A stretch of 64,000 nt of DNA, taken from positions 86,252 to 150,251 of the IMG/VR virus record IMGVR_UViG_3300042878_001826; one strand, given 5' to 3'. Position numbers and translations under genes: made by a program. Positions within the stretch are counted from its first letter, which is position 1. Every line of letters starts with the position of its first letter. The stretch comes from a virus. Positions 30,991 through 37,214 of this stretch are shown here, in pieces. The notes under the pieces were generated by a model. The model saw only the letters and a list, made by a program, of their open reading frames with translations. It was not told the DNA's origin and searched no databases.

Positions 30991-31364
30991 TGTCATTAGG
31001 AAAGTACAAAAGTAAATCTGAAATATACTCAGACACCTTCACGGTAGATTGGGAAATGATCGCGGACAATTGGTATTGTTGGGATGATTACTACCACTAT
31101 GGTTGGGAGTATGATTCCTATTCATATTACGATTATGAGTACGAGTCTTGGCAATACAAAGAAAAGGTTTACCGAACGTACGTGTCTAAACGAGTAAGAG
31201 TTACCATAGAGGAAAGACTTATTGGTGAGTTCATCGACATGGATAGTATCTATGAAATGGGAACTATCTATTATAGGGAAAGAATGCTGAACAGGCTTTT
31301 GGGTTTAGAACAGTTTGACGAAGAAAGAAAAACAACAATCGGGGATTACTTCCCTTTAAAATAA
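30990..31364 (+). CDS. Unknown tyrosine/tryptophan-rich protein
   Basis: A 124-residue protein. Residues about 20-55 are extraordinarily aromatic and acidic (N-W-Y-C-W-D-D-Y-Y-H-Y-G-W-E-Y, then Y-S-Y-Y-D-Y-E-Y-E-S-W). A basic V-S-K-R-V-R-V-T-I-E-E-R strand and Y-Y-R-E-R-M-L-N-R-L-L-G follow. The last is the shared tail pattern but sits internally, about 20 residues from the end. It shares one base with the previous stop. Function unknown. Confidence 0.7.
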   Translation: MSLGKYKSKSEIYSDTFTVDWEMIADNWYCWDDYYHYGWEYDSYSYYDYEYESWQYKEKVYRTYVSKRVRVTIEERLIGEFIDMDSIYEMGTIYYRERMLNRLLGLEQFDEERKTTIGDYFPLK

Positions 31365-31373
31365 ATAAATAAT

Positions 31374-31844
31374 ATGATTACAGAAAAATATGTGTTCTTT
31401 TGGAACGGAGTTTTCTCGCAATGGTATCCATCTAAATTCATTATAGAAGAAGTTGAGTACAACTGTTGTGAACAATATATGATGGCTCAGAAAGCTTTGC
31501 TTTTCAATGATGTAGAAAGTCATAAGATGATTATGTACTCAAAGAGTCCTGATGAGCAAAAAGGATTTGGTCGTAGAGTAAAAGGATTCGACAAAGACAA
31601 ATGGGAAGCTATCTGTCGCCAGGTTGTATTCGATGCAAATATGGCGAAGTTCACACAGAATCCTAAAATGTTGGAAGAACTTATGTACACTGATGATCTT
31701 GAGATTGTGGAAGCTAGTCCTTATGACAAGATTTGGGGAATCGGATTGCATGAGACAGACGCGAGATGTTTAGATAAGTCTCAATGGCAAGGAACGAATT
31801 GGCTTGGAGAAGCAATAATGAGTGTTAGAGAAAAACTAAGATAA
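31374..31844 (+). CDS. NADAR-family (YbiA-like) protein
   Basis: A 156-residue single-domain NADAR protein. It has F-F-W-N-G-V-F-S-Q-W-Y-P-S-x-F, then C-C-E-Q-Y-M-M-A-Q-K-A, K-I-W-G-I-G-L and G-T-N-W-L-G-E-A-I-M-S-V-R-E, the typical YbiA blocks in order. NADAR enzymes cleave N-glycosidic bonds of ADP-ribose-like or riboflavin-precursor substrates, and some reverse DarT ADP-ribosylation of DNA guanine. T4-like phages often encode one. Ends V-R-E-K-L-R, only part of the shared tail. With the SLOG gene upstream and the NUDIX gene near 35 kb, an NAD-related role is inferred. Confidence 0.88.
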   Translation: MITEKYVFFWNGVFSQWYPSKFIIEEVEYNCCEQYMMAQKALLFNDVESHKMIMYSKSPDEQKGFGRRVKGFDKDKWEAICRQVVFDANMAKFTQNPKMLEELMYTDDLEIVEASPYDKIWGIGLHETDARCLDKSQWQGTNWLGEAIMSVREKLR

Positions 31845-31845
31845 T

Positions 31846-32064
31846 ATGGGAAGTGGAGTTAGTAAGATGTATGATGACTATGATGATTATGAATACATCT
31901 GTAAAATGTTAAATGAGAAAACGGTTGGCTTAAGAGAGTTCTTGGATCACGAAGAAGAGATTTTGGTCAAGCACGGATTCAAAGACAAATATGACTATTT
32001 TCAATATCTGAACCTTCAAGAAGAAAGAGATAAAAAGATAGTGAAAATATTGGGCGAATCTTAA
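31846..32064 (+). CDS. Unknown acidic protein with shared C-terminal tail motif
   Basis: A 72-residue protein starting M-G-S-G-V-S-K-M-Y-D-D-Y-D-D-Y-E-Y, helical afterwards, ending L-Q-E-E-R-D-K-K-I-V-K-I-L-G-E-S. It starts one base after the NADAR stop codon. Function unknown. Confidence 0.68.
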   Translation: MGSGVSKMYDDYDDYEYICKMLNEKTVGLREFLDHEEEILVKHGFKDKYDYFQYLNLQEERDKKIVKILGES

Positions 32065-32080
32065 AGATTCCTTATCTTTG
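32050..32080 (+). promoter_or_regulatory. Host-like promoter, TTG-N20-TATCTTTG
   Basis: TTG (32050-32052), 20-base spacer, TATCTTTG (32073-32080), 17 bases before the ATG at 32098. Confidence 0.75.
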
Positions 32081-32097
32081 TTAAAACAAACAGAGAT

Positions 32098-32253
32098 ATG
32101 ATAGACAACATTGCATACGATATGATAGAGAATCTTGAAGCTTCTAAAATGGTAGACTTTTTAAGAATGATGAATGATTATAAAGCTACTCTTCTAATGC
32201 AAGAGATAAACAAATCTGAATCAGAAGACTTCTCTGACGATTTACCTTTTTAA
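32098..32253 (+). CDS. Small unknown acidic protein
   Basis: A 51-residue helical protein, M-I-D-N-I-A-Y-D-M-I-E-N-L-E-A-S to S-E-D-F-S-D-D-L-P-F. It has its own host-like promoter and ends convergently over the last codon of the minus-strand gene, a four-base overlap. The D-D-L-P-F ending is like single-stranded DNA-binding protein C-terminal tips (D-D-D-I-P-F), which dock replication and repair proteins, so it might act as an SSB mimic. That idea rests on six residues only. Confidence 0.55.
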   Translation: MIDNIAYDMIENLEASKMVDFLRMMNDYKATLLMQEINKSESEDFSDDLPF

Positions 32254-33407
32254 TTCGGTAAATCGTATTTTAGATTTATAGAGGTATCAACTCCATAATT
32301 CTTCAAAGCTATATGACCATCACCACAATTATTACAGATTACTTTAATACCCAAATCTCTTTCGAAGCATTTACCTTTGCAGGTTCCACATTCATCATAG
32401 CTTCCATCGGTGTAGTGTAACCAATTACAATCCTTCGACGGAAGGTTTGAAAGAGTATTCTGTTGCTTGTTCAAAAAGCAAAGTGTGTCTACGAATGGTG
32501 CTTTGTCTACGTCTCCGTTTAGCTTTACGGTTATTTCTCCATATACATCTTTACCACCATATACAAACTCAACATTGCTTTTGGTATGACTATTCATATA
32601 TTTCTTGTATAGGAATCTGTTTTCGTTTGCAAACTTTTTGAATTTTATCACATCAGAGTCGTTGTTTGAATATACTCTATCCATGAAAAAATTAGACTCA
32701 CACGGAGAATTCTTTAGTTTCCAAACCAATGCCCTTCCAGATATCTGGTCGGTTTCTTTGTCTACTAGTATCAAAAGTTGAACTTTTGTTTCGTTTTGAG
32801 TGTATAATTTAAAAGTTTTCTTTCCTTTTTCTGCCATACAAGAACTACCTAAACTTCCTTTATCACTTAAATATTTTTCGTTATTGTAGTATTTGGCTAT
32901 TTCTTCTCCTTTTACAAGTCTGAACTCCATGTTGCTGCTTGATTCTGATGCTTTGTATGCGTTTACGAAAGCTTCTAATTCACTATCACTTACACTAAAC
33001 TTTCCTTTCTTACGAAATGTTGTTACGCCAGATGATGTATTTAAAACGTTTATGATATATTTAACAAGTTTTCCAATCTTCATTTCGGATCTACCCATAG
33101 AATATGGCAGTCCTGCATCATATTCAGAATCCCACTCTTCAGGTACTTTGTTGTTCATCGTAAAGCTGACCATATCTGCTTTGTCTGTAGTGTCGAAGAA
33201 GTTCTGAGCTATTTCATCATCTTCTATATACTGTTCGTCTTCTATATACTTTCTTATGAATCTAGCAATCTCTGCAGTTTTTCCGTTGTCCAATGACAAT
33301 TCGAAAAGCTTTCTCAAAAAATCGGATGATGCATGAAGTTGTCCTTCTAACATAAGTTTTATTTCTTCGTTAAGCTTTTCTAATATAAACTGGTTATACT
33401 TTCTCAT
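32250..33407 (-). CDS. Unknown protein, paralogue family A (2 of 3), with capsid-targeting-like N-terminus and zinc ribbon
   Basis: A 385-residue paralogue of the gene at 970. The N-terminus is M-R-K-Y-N-Q-F-I-L-E-K, again with I-L-E. It shares S-E-M-K-I-G-K-L-V, F-V-N-A-Y-K, L-V-K-G-E-E-I-A-K-Y-Y, G-S-S-C-M, L-Y-T-Q-N and F-M-D-R-V-Y. The C-terminal 60 residues are different: C-G-T-C-K-G-K-C followed by C-N-N-C-G-D-G, a zinc-ribbon-like cysteine set. The ATG was chosen by homology to the paralogue; an upstream frame extends into the divergent promoter gap. Function unknown. Confidence 0.8.
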   Translation of the reverse strand: MRKYNQFILEKLNEEIKLMLEGQLHASSDFLRKLFELSLDNGKTAEIARFIRKYIEDEQYIEDDEIAQNFFDTTDKADMVSFTMNNKVPEEWDSEYDAGLPYSMGRSEMKIGKLVKYIINVLNTSSGVTTFRKKGKFSVSDSELEAFVNAYKASESSSNMEFRLVKGEEIAKYYNNEKYLSDKGSLGSSCMAEKGKKTFKLYTQNETKVQLLILVDKETDQISGRALVWKLKNSPCESNFFMDRVYSNNDSDVIKFKKFANENRFLYKKYMNSHTKSNVEFVYGGKDVYGEITVKLNGDVDKAPFVDTLCFLNKQQNTLSNLPSKDCNWLHYTDGSYDECGTCKGKCFERDLGIKVICNNCGDGHIALKNYGVDTSINLKYDLPN

Positions 33408-33457
33408 AATGATAAAAATTTTAGTATTTTTGTATATATTAAATAATAAAAACACTT

Positions 33458-34006
33458 ATGAGAAATAGAGCTCAGCAAACGAATGGTGATAAAGATTGGA
33501 CTCCATATTTAAGAGACTTCAAGCTAAGTATTATTACTGGCGAACGAGAAATAAAAATCAGCCAAGAATGTTTAACGATATTCGACGAGCAGTTAGCATT
33601 CATCAGAGACGAATTCCCTAATGATATCATAACAGGGTCGCTGGGTCTTAACATATTTGGCTTTCTGGAACGAGAGATATCAGATATCGACATCTTGATA
33701 AAGGATAGAGAAAGATATAGTCAATATAATAGTGGTGAATACTATCGACGAACAAAAAACAACGAGCTGGACATGGAACGCAGACTTGGTTATTTGGAAA
33801 TAAAGCATAGAAAGCGTGGAATCTGGGGCAAGCTTTTCCCTAAGAAATATAAAGTAGACTTCTTCGAAGACAAAGGCACGAGATATTCCGAAGTAAAATA
33901 CAAAGGACATGTCTACAAAGTGCAGCATCCTATAGATATAATAGAAACAAAAATAACACTCGAAGGTAGCAAGCATTATCGTGATCTTTATTGTATATTC
34001 GGATAA
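33458..34006 (+). CDS. Nucleotidyltransferase-fold protein
   Basis: A 182-residue protein. I-T-G-S-L-G-L-N-I-F-G (59-68) followed by S-D-I-D-I-L (75-80) is the G-S...D-x-D signature of Pol-beta-type nucleotidyltransferases. The later H-P-I-D-I-I-E-T-K region may hold the third acidic residue. Such proteins transfer nucleotides to RNA, protein or small molecules. It precedes a ligase gene with its own promoter, fitting an RNA-modifying context. Substrate unknown. Confidence 0.7.
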   Translation: MRNRAQQTNGDKDWTPYLRDFKLSIITGEREIKISQECLTIFDEQLAFIRDEFPNDIITGSLGLNIFGFLEREISDIDILIKDRERYSQYNSGEYYRRTKNNELDMERRLGYLEIKHRKRGIWGKLFPKKYKVDFFEDKGTRYSEVKYKGHVYKVQHPIDIIETKITLEGSKHYRDLYCIFG

Positions 34007-34020
34007 TTTACTTATCTTTG
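33991..34020 (+). promoter_or_regulatory. Host-like promoter, TTG-N19-TATCTTTG, near-leaderless
   Basis: TTG (33991-33993), 19-base spacer, TATCTTTG (34013-34020), then four bases to the ATG at 34025. Confidence 0.65.
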
Positions 34021-34024
34021 TCAT

Positions 34025-34660
34025 ATGAAATACGCAAGCTTTAGATATATTTTTCCTCCACGTCCAAAAAATCCAATCCCAAATACAGAGTTGGGTTTTT
34101 GGGACAATGGATCTTTGATAGCACAGCCAAAATTAAATGGTTCTAACTGTCTTATCTTCACCAATGGTGAGAAGCATATTTCTATGAACAGACACAATGG
34201 TCGTCTTACAAACTTTCAGTTGAAAGATGATGAAATCAAATCACTTTATAAAGGAACAGGTGGATGGACAATCTTGAATGGTGAATATCTTAATAAGAAT
34301 AAACAGGATGAAAACAGAAAAGCTTTCAACCATAAGTTTGTCATATTCGACATTCTTGTAAATGATGGTGATTATCTTGTGGGAAAAACTTTTGAAGAAA
34401 GAATCACGTTATTGGATAATATGTTCGGACAGAACGAATGTGAGAAAGACTACCTTTATGGTATTTCTGAAAACGTTTACCGTGTTAAGTCATACCAAAA
34501 TCAGTTCAATATGCTTTATGATACTCTGACACCAATCGATTTGATTGAAGGTCTTGTTTTAAAAAGAAAGACTGCAAGATTGGAAATGGGTACTTCTGAG
34601 TTGAACAACGTGAAGAGTCAAATCAAATGTAGAAAGGAAACAAAAAACTATAAATACTAA
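34025..34660 (+). CDS. Minimal ATP-dependent nucleic acid ligase domain (RNA ligase-like)
   Basis: A 211-residue nucleotidyltransferase core. Q-P-K36-L-N-G-S-N is motif I (adenylated lysine), I-L-N-G-E-Y-L near residue 88 is motif III, F-V-I-F-D-I-L is motif IIIa, I-E-G-L-V-L-K-R is motif IV and I-K-C-R-K is motif V. No OB or other C-terminal domain is present, so it is a stripped-down ligase, more like small RNA ligases (Rnl2 core) than replicative DNA ligase. It may seal nicks in RNA or act as a capping-like adenylyltransferase. The next gene starts directly after its stop. Confidence 0.82.
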   Translation: MKYASFRYIFPPRPKNPIPNTELGFWDNGSLIAQPKLNGSNCLIFTNGEKHISMNRHNGRLTNFQLKDDEIKSLYKGTGGWTILNGEYLNKNKQDENRKAFNHKFVIFDILVNDGDYLVGKTFEERITLLDNMFGQNECEKDYLYGISENVYRVKSYQNQFNMLYDTLTPIDLIEGLVLKRKTARLEMGTSELNNVKSQIKCRKETKNYKY

Positions 34661-34870
34661 ATGGAAAATATATTAGATACTCTAATAAAACACTTAGAGT
34701 CGATTAAAAATAGTGCACCTATCAATCACGGAGATTTGAGTGATTTAGGAAATGAGATTGGTATTATTATAGGACAGTATACCAATGATGAAATGGGTTA
34801 TGAGAAAGACGACTTTGTAAGTGGTGTGCGTCATGGCATTTCTATTTCTGACGGAACTCACGGATTTTAG
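34661..34870 (+). CDS. Small unknown protein
   Basis: A 69-residue protein, M-E-N-I-L-D-T-L-I-K-H-L-E-S-I to G-I-S-I-S-D-G-T-H-G-F. Its first base follows the ligase stop codon, so the two are translated together. It looks like a helical bundle with a short ending. Similar acidic small proteins are common in phages; function unknown. Confidence 0.7.
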   Translation: MENILDTLIKHLESIKNSAPINHGDLSDLGNEIGIIIGQYTNDEMGYEKDDFVSGVRHGISISDGTHGF

Positions 34871-34878
34871 AATACGGC

Positions 34879-34892
34879 TTTTTAATATATAA
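34879..34892 (+). promoter_or_regulatory. AT-rich phage promoter/start element
   Basis: TTTTTAATATATAA about 20 bases before the ATG of the NUDIX gene. Confidence 0.5.
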
Positions 34893-34911
34893 GAAAATAC
34901 AAATATTTTAA

Positions 34912-35484
34912 ATGGATAAGTTTTCTAAATTAAGACCAAAAACCGAGACTGAAAAAAAAGATAAAGAACTATTCTCTAAAGGACCTTTAAAGGTAATAGA
35001 GTTTGAGGATTGGAGTATCATAAAGACTAAAGACTGTATACTTTGCATTCCTATTCTTATAGAAACAAACCAAGTCGTTCTTAGACAAGAATACATACCT
35101 ACATTCAAATACGTTACTGGACAAGAGTATCATGCAACTATAGTTGCTGGTGGTATAGAACCAGGTGAAGATCCTAAGACTGCACTTTTAAGAGAGTTAG
35201 AAGAAGAAGCTGGAATAGTTTTAAGAGAAGACTATGATGATTTTGAAGAACTTAAACCATTCTTTTTAACAAAGGGTTCTGCAAACAAAGCGTATCCTTT
35301 CATACTTCCATTGAATGAGAAAGACTATCAAGAAGTAATGGCAAAAGGAGATGGATCAAAGGCAGAGAGTATGAGTAAAGCAGTTAAGATAGATTTGAAA
35401 TATCTTGACTCTGTAAACTTTTCAGACCTTGCAAGTGCTTACATGGTTTTGAAAGCAAAAGAATATCTAAACTTATCAAAATAG
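34912..35484 (+). CDS. NUDIX hydrolase, ADP-ribose pyrophosphatase-like
   Basis: A 190-residue protein with a complete NUDIX box at 80-102: G-x5-E-x7-R-E-L-x-E-E-x-G-I. Upstream V-V-L-R-Q-E-Y-I-P-T and the A-G-G-I-E-P-G pattern resemble ADP-ribose pyrophosphatases (NudF group), which split ADP-ribose to AMP and ribose-5-phosphate. Other NUDIX substrates (dNTPs, caps) cannot be excluded. With SLOG and NADAR genes it could control ADP-ribose or NAD-derived signals in the infected cell. Confidence 0.88.
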   Translation: MDKFSKLRPKTETEKKDKELFSKGPLKVIEFEDWSIIKTKDCILCIPILIETNQVVLRQEYIPTFKYVTGQEYHATIVAGGIEPGEDPKTALLRELEEEAGIVLREDYDDFEELKPFFLTKGSANKAYPFILPLNEKDYQEVMAKGDGSKAESMSKAVKIDLKYLDSVNFSDLASAYMVLKAKEYLNLSK

Positions 35485-35510
35485 TTTAATATAAAAAGAA
35501 AAACTTTTTT

Positions 35511-35729
35511 ATGGAAAAAATACCATTGAGAAACTTCGGAGTATTTTCCGAATCAGAATACAAAGGAAAGACATTACAAGAAGCAACAAAATATGCCGAA
35601 GATGGTGGATTTGTTGTTAGGATTGTAGAAGAAGAAGGAGATGTTAAAATGCTTGATATGTCTGTTCGTGCAGATAGATTAAATTTTAGAGTAAGAGGCG
35701 GATTCATCACTGCAGTCTTTGGAGGATAA
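35511..35729 (+). CDS. Small protein resembling I78-type protease inhibitors
   Basis: A 72-residue protein. G-F-V-V-R-I-V-E-E-E-G, followed by S-V-R-A-D-R-L-N-F-R-V and G-G-F-I-T-A-V-F-G-G, resembles the last half of I78/eglin-type inhibitors (R-V-I, D-x-R-x-D-R-L-N-x-x-V, I-x-x-V-x-C-G) but lacks their cysteines. It might inhibit a serine protease or only share the fold. Followed by a strong terminator. Confidence 0.6.
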   Translation: MEKIPLRNFGVFSESEYKGKTLQEATKYAEDGGFVVRIVEEEGDVKMLDMSVRADRLNFRVRGGFITAVFGG

Positions 35730-35736
35730 AAACTAT

Positions 35737-35764
35737 AAAGCCACTCAAATGAGTGGCTTTTTTT
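35737..35764. terminator. Bidirectional terminator, recurrent GCCACTC hairpin (copy 1)
   Basis: AAAGCCACTC / GAGTGGCTTT stem with an AAAT loop between convergent genes; near-identical copies near 38.94 and 43.50 kb. Confidence 0.85.
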
Positions 35765-37169
35765 ATTTGTTTAAAAATCTTAGTAAATCTGATTTGATAT
35801 CTTTGTTCCATTCTTTATCATCTACATCTCCGTAGTCCGAGAAGTGTGGTTTAAGTTCATATCCAGTTTTTTCAGTTTTGTAGCAGTATTCGCTGAAGAT
35901 AGTCTCCAGACTTTCTTGTTCTAAGTCGTCTACCTCAAAATCCTCGATCCAGTCATCGCTGAAACGTATAAGATAGAAAGTCTCTTCTTCTTTGTATGTT
36001 CTCCAGTTTCCGTTTTCGTCTTTATTGAATTTGGACTTCTTCTCCACTTCTCTTGTTCCTTTTATATATGTGAAGTTGTCGTCGAGTATTTCGTCGAACT
36101 CGTCTTTTATCTGTTGTAGGTTTGCCTCTGCATGTGCGTTGGATGCCCAATCTCCGTAGGATTGCTTGATATCCGAAAGTATTTCGGAATCGTTAGAAAT
36201 CTGCTTCAGAGTATTGTAGAATCTTTCTTTAAGAAGATATTCTGTTATATCTTTGGTTTTTCTTTCTTCTTTAGTTGACTCTGGTTCTCCTTCTTTGTCT
36301 TCTATCATTACTTTTATGGCATCATACACCATGTCGTCGCATTCGTCGCCTATATAACTAACAAATTCTTCCAATCCACCAGCGTCCTTTATCAAAGCCT
36401 TCACGAAGAGAGACTTGTTCTCTTTGTCTAGATAGTATTCAAATAGAGAGTTAAAATCTGGCTGGTAGTCATTACCACAATAGCTGTCATATATACCCGA
36501 TCCGTCTATCAGCAGATCCTTATAGTTCGAATCTCTGGAAAGAAGTAGGTCTGATAAATCTTCGAGGTTGTATTCTACGTATATACTGTCATCTTTTTCT
36601 TCGTATCTACTCCAGTCGTAGTATTTTGCAAGCTGTGTCTGTGTTATCTTTACTGCTTGTTTCTTTTTGACTAAAAATTCTACGTAGCCATCAGCCTCTG
36701 TTATGGTAGGTTCTTTACCTTCGACATTGTTCCAAGTCTCTGTAAAGAATAAGCCTTCTTTTGCTATTATTCCTTCTATATCACCTATCTCTCCATCATT
36801 ATCTAATATAGAAATATCACCATCAGCTTCTTCTGCTATTATACTATAAGCAAACTTTAGATTGTCAGAAACGTCATTGCTTGATACTTTTTCACTTGTG
36901 ATGAGTATGCTTATTGCCGGTGTATTGTTTCCAGACTCCATCTTCTTTGTGAATCTTTCCACATAATGTGTTCTACTTTCTTTGTAGTTCCACATTCTTT
37001 CCTCTCCAACAAATCCATATCTGACTTCAATCTGATATCCTTCATCTATAGATTCTTGGAAGTAGTCTCTTATATCGTCTTCGTCCAACATCCAAGGATT
37101 GAATTCCTCTTCCGTCTCTTTTGATTCTTTTATGTAAGAAATAAAATCATTCCATCTTTTTATCTTCAT
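35763..37169 (-). CDS. Large acidic unknown protein with capsid-targeting-like N-terminus
   Basis: A 468-residue acidic protein starting M-K-I-K-R-W-N-D-F-I and containing Y-I-K-E-S soon after, a possible I-x-E processing site. The rest is rich in D, E, S and Y with no clear domain; C-terminal F-Y-L-I-R-F-S-D-D-W-I and a final L-L-R-F-L-N-K are notable. It shares a divergent AT-rich control region with the gene at 37215, whose product also has the N-terminal peptide. Length and acidity would fit a packaged internal protein; function unknown. Confidence 0.78.
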   Translation of the reverse strand: MKIKRWNDFISYIKESKETEEEFNPWMLDEDDIRDYFQESIDEGYQIEVRYGFVGEERMWNYKESRTHYVERFTKKMESGNNTPAISILITSEKVSSNDVSDNLKFAYSIIAEEADGDISILDNDGEIGDIEGIIAKEGLFFTETWNNVEGKEPTITEADGYVEFLVKKKQAVKITQTQLAKYYDWSRYEEKDDSIYVEYNLEDLSDLLLSRDSNYKDLLIDGSGIYDSYCGNDYQPDFNSLFEYYLDKENKSLFVKALIKDAGGLEEFVSYIGDECDDMVYDAIKVMIEDKEGEPESTKEERKTKDITEYLLKERFYNTLKQISNDSEILSDIKQSYGDWASNAHAEANLQQIKDEFDEILDDNFTYIKGTREVEKKSKFNKDENGNWRTYKEEETFYLIRFSDDWIEDFEVDDLEQESLETIFSEYCYKTEKTGYELKPHFSDYGDVDDKEWNKDIKSDLLRFLNK

Positions 37170-37170
37170 T

Positions 37171-37210
37171 CATTATATATTAAAAATCGACATCTATTTT
37201 TTAATATATA
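37171..37210. promoter_or_regulatory. Divergent pair of AT-rich phage promoter/start elements
   Basis: TTTTTAATATATAATG on the minus strand (37171-37186) and TTTTTTAATATATA on the plus strand (37197-37210) point outward from one 45-base gap, each ending within a few bases of its gene's ATG. Confidence 0.65.
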
Positions 37211-37214
37211 TGCT

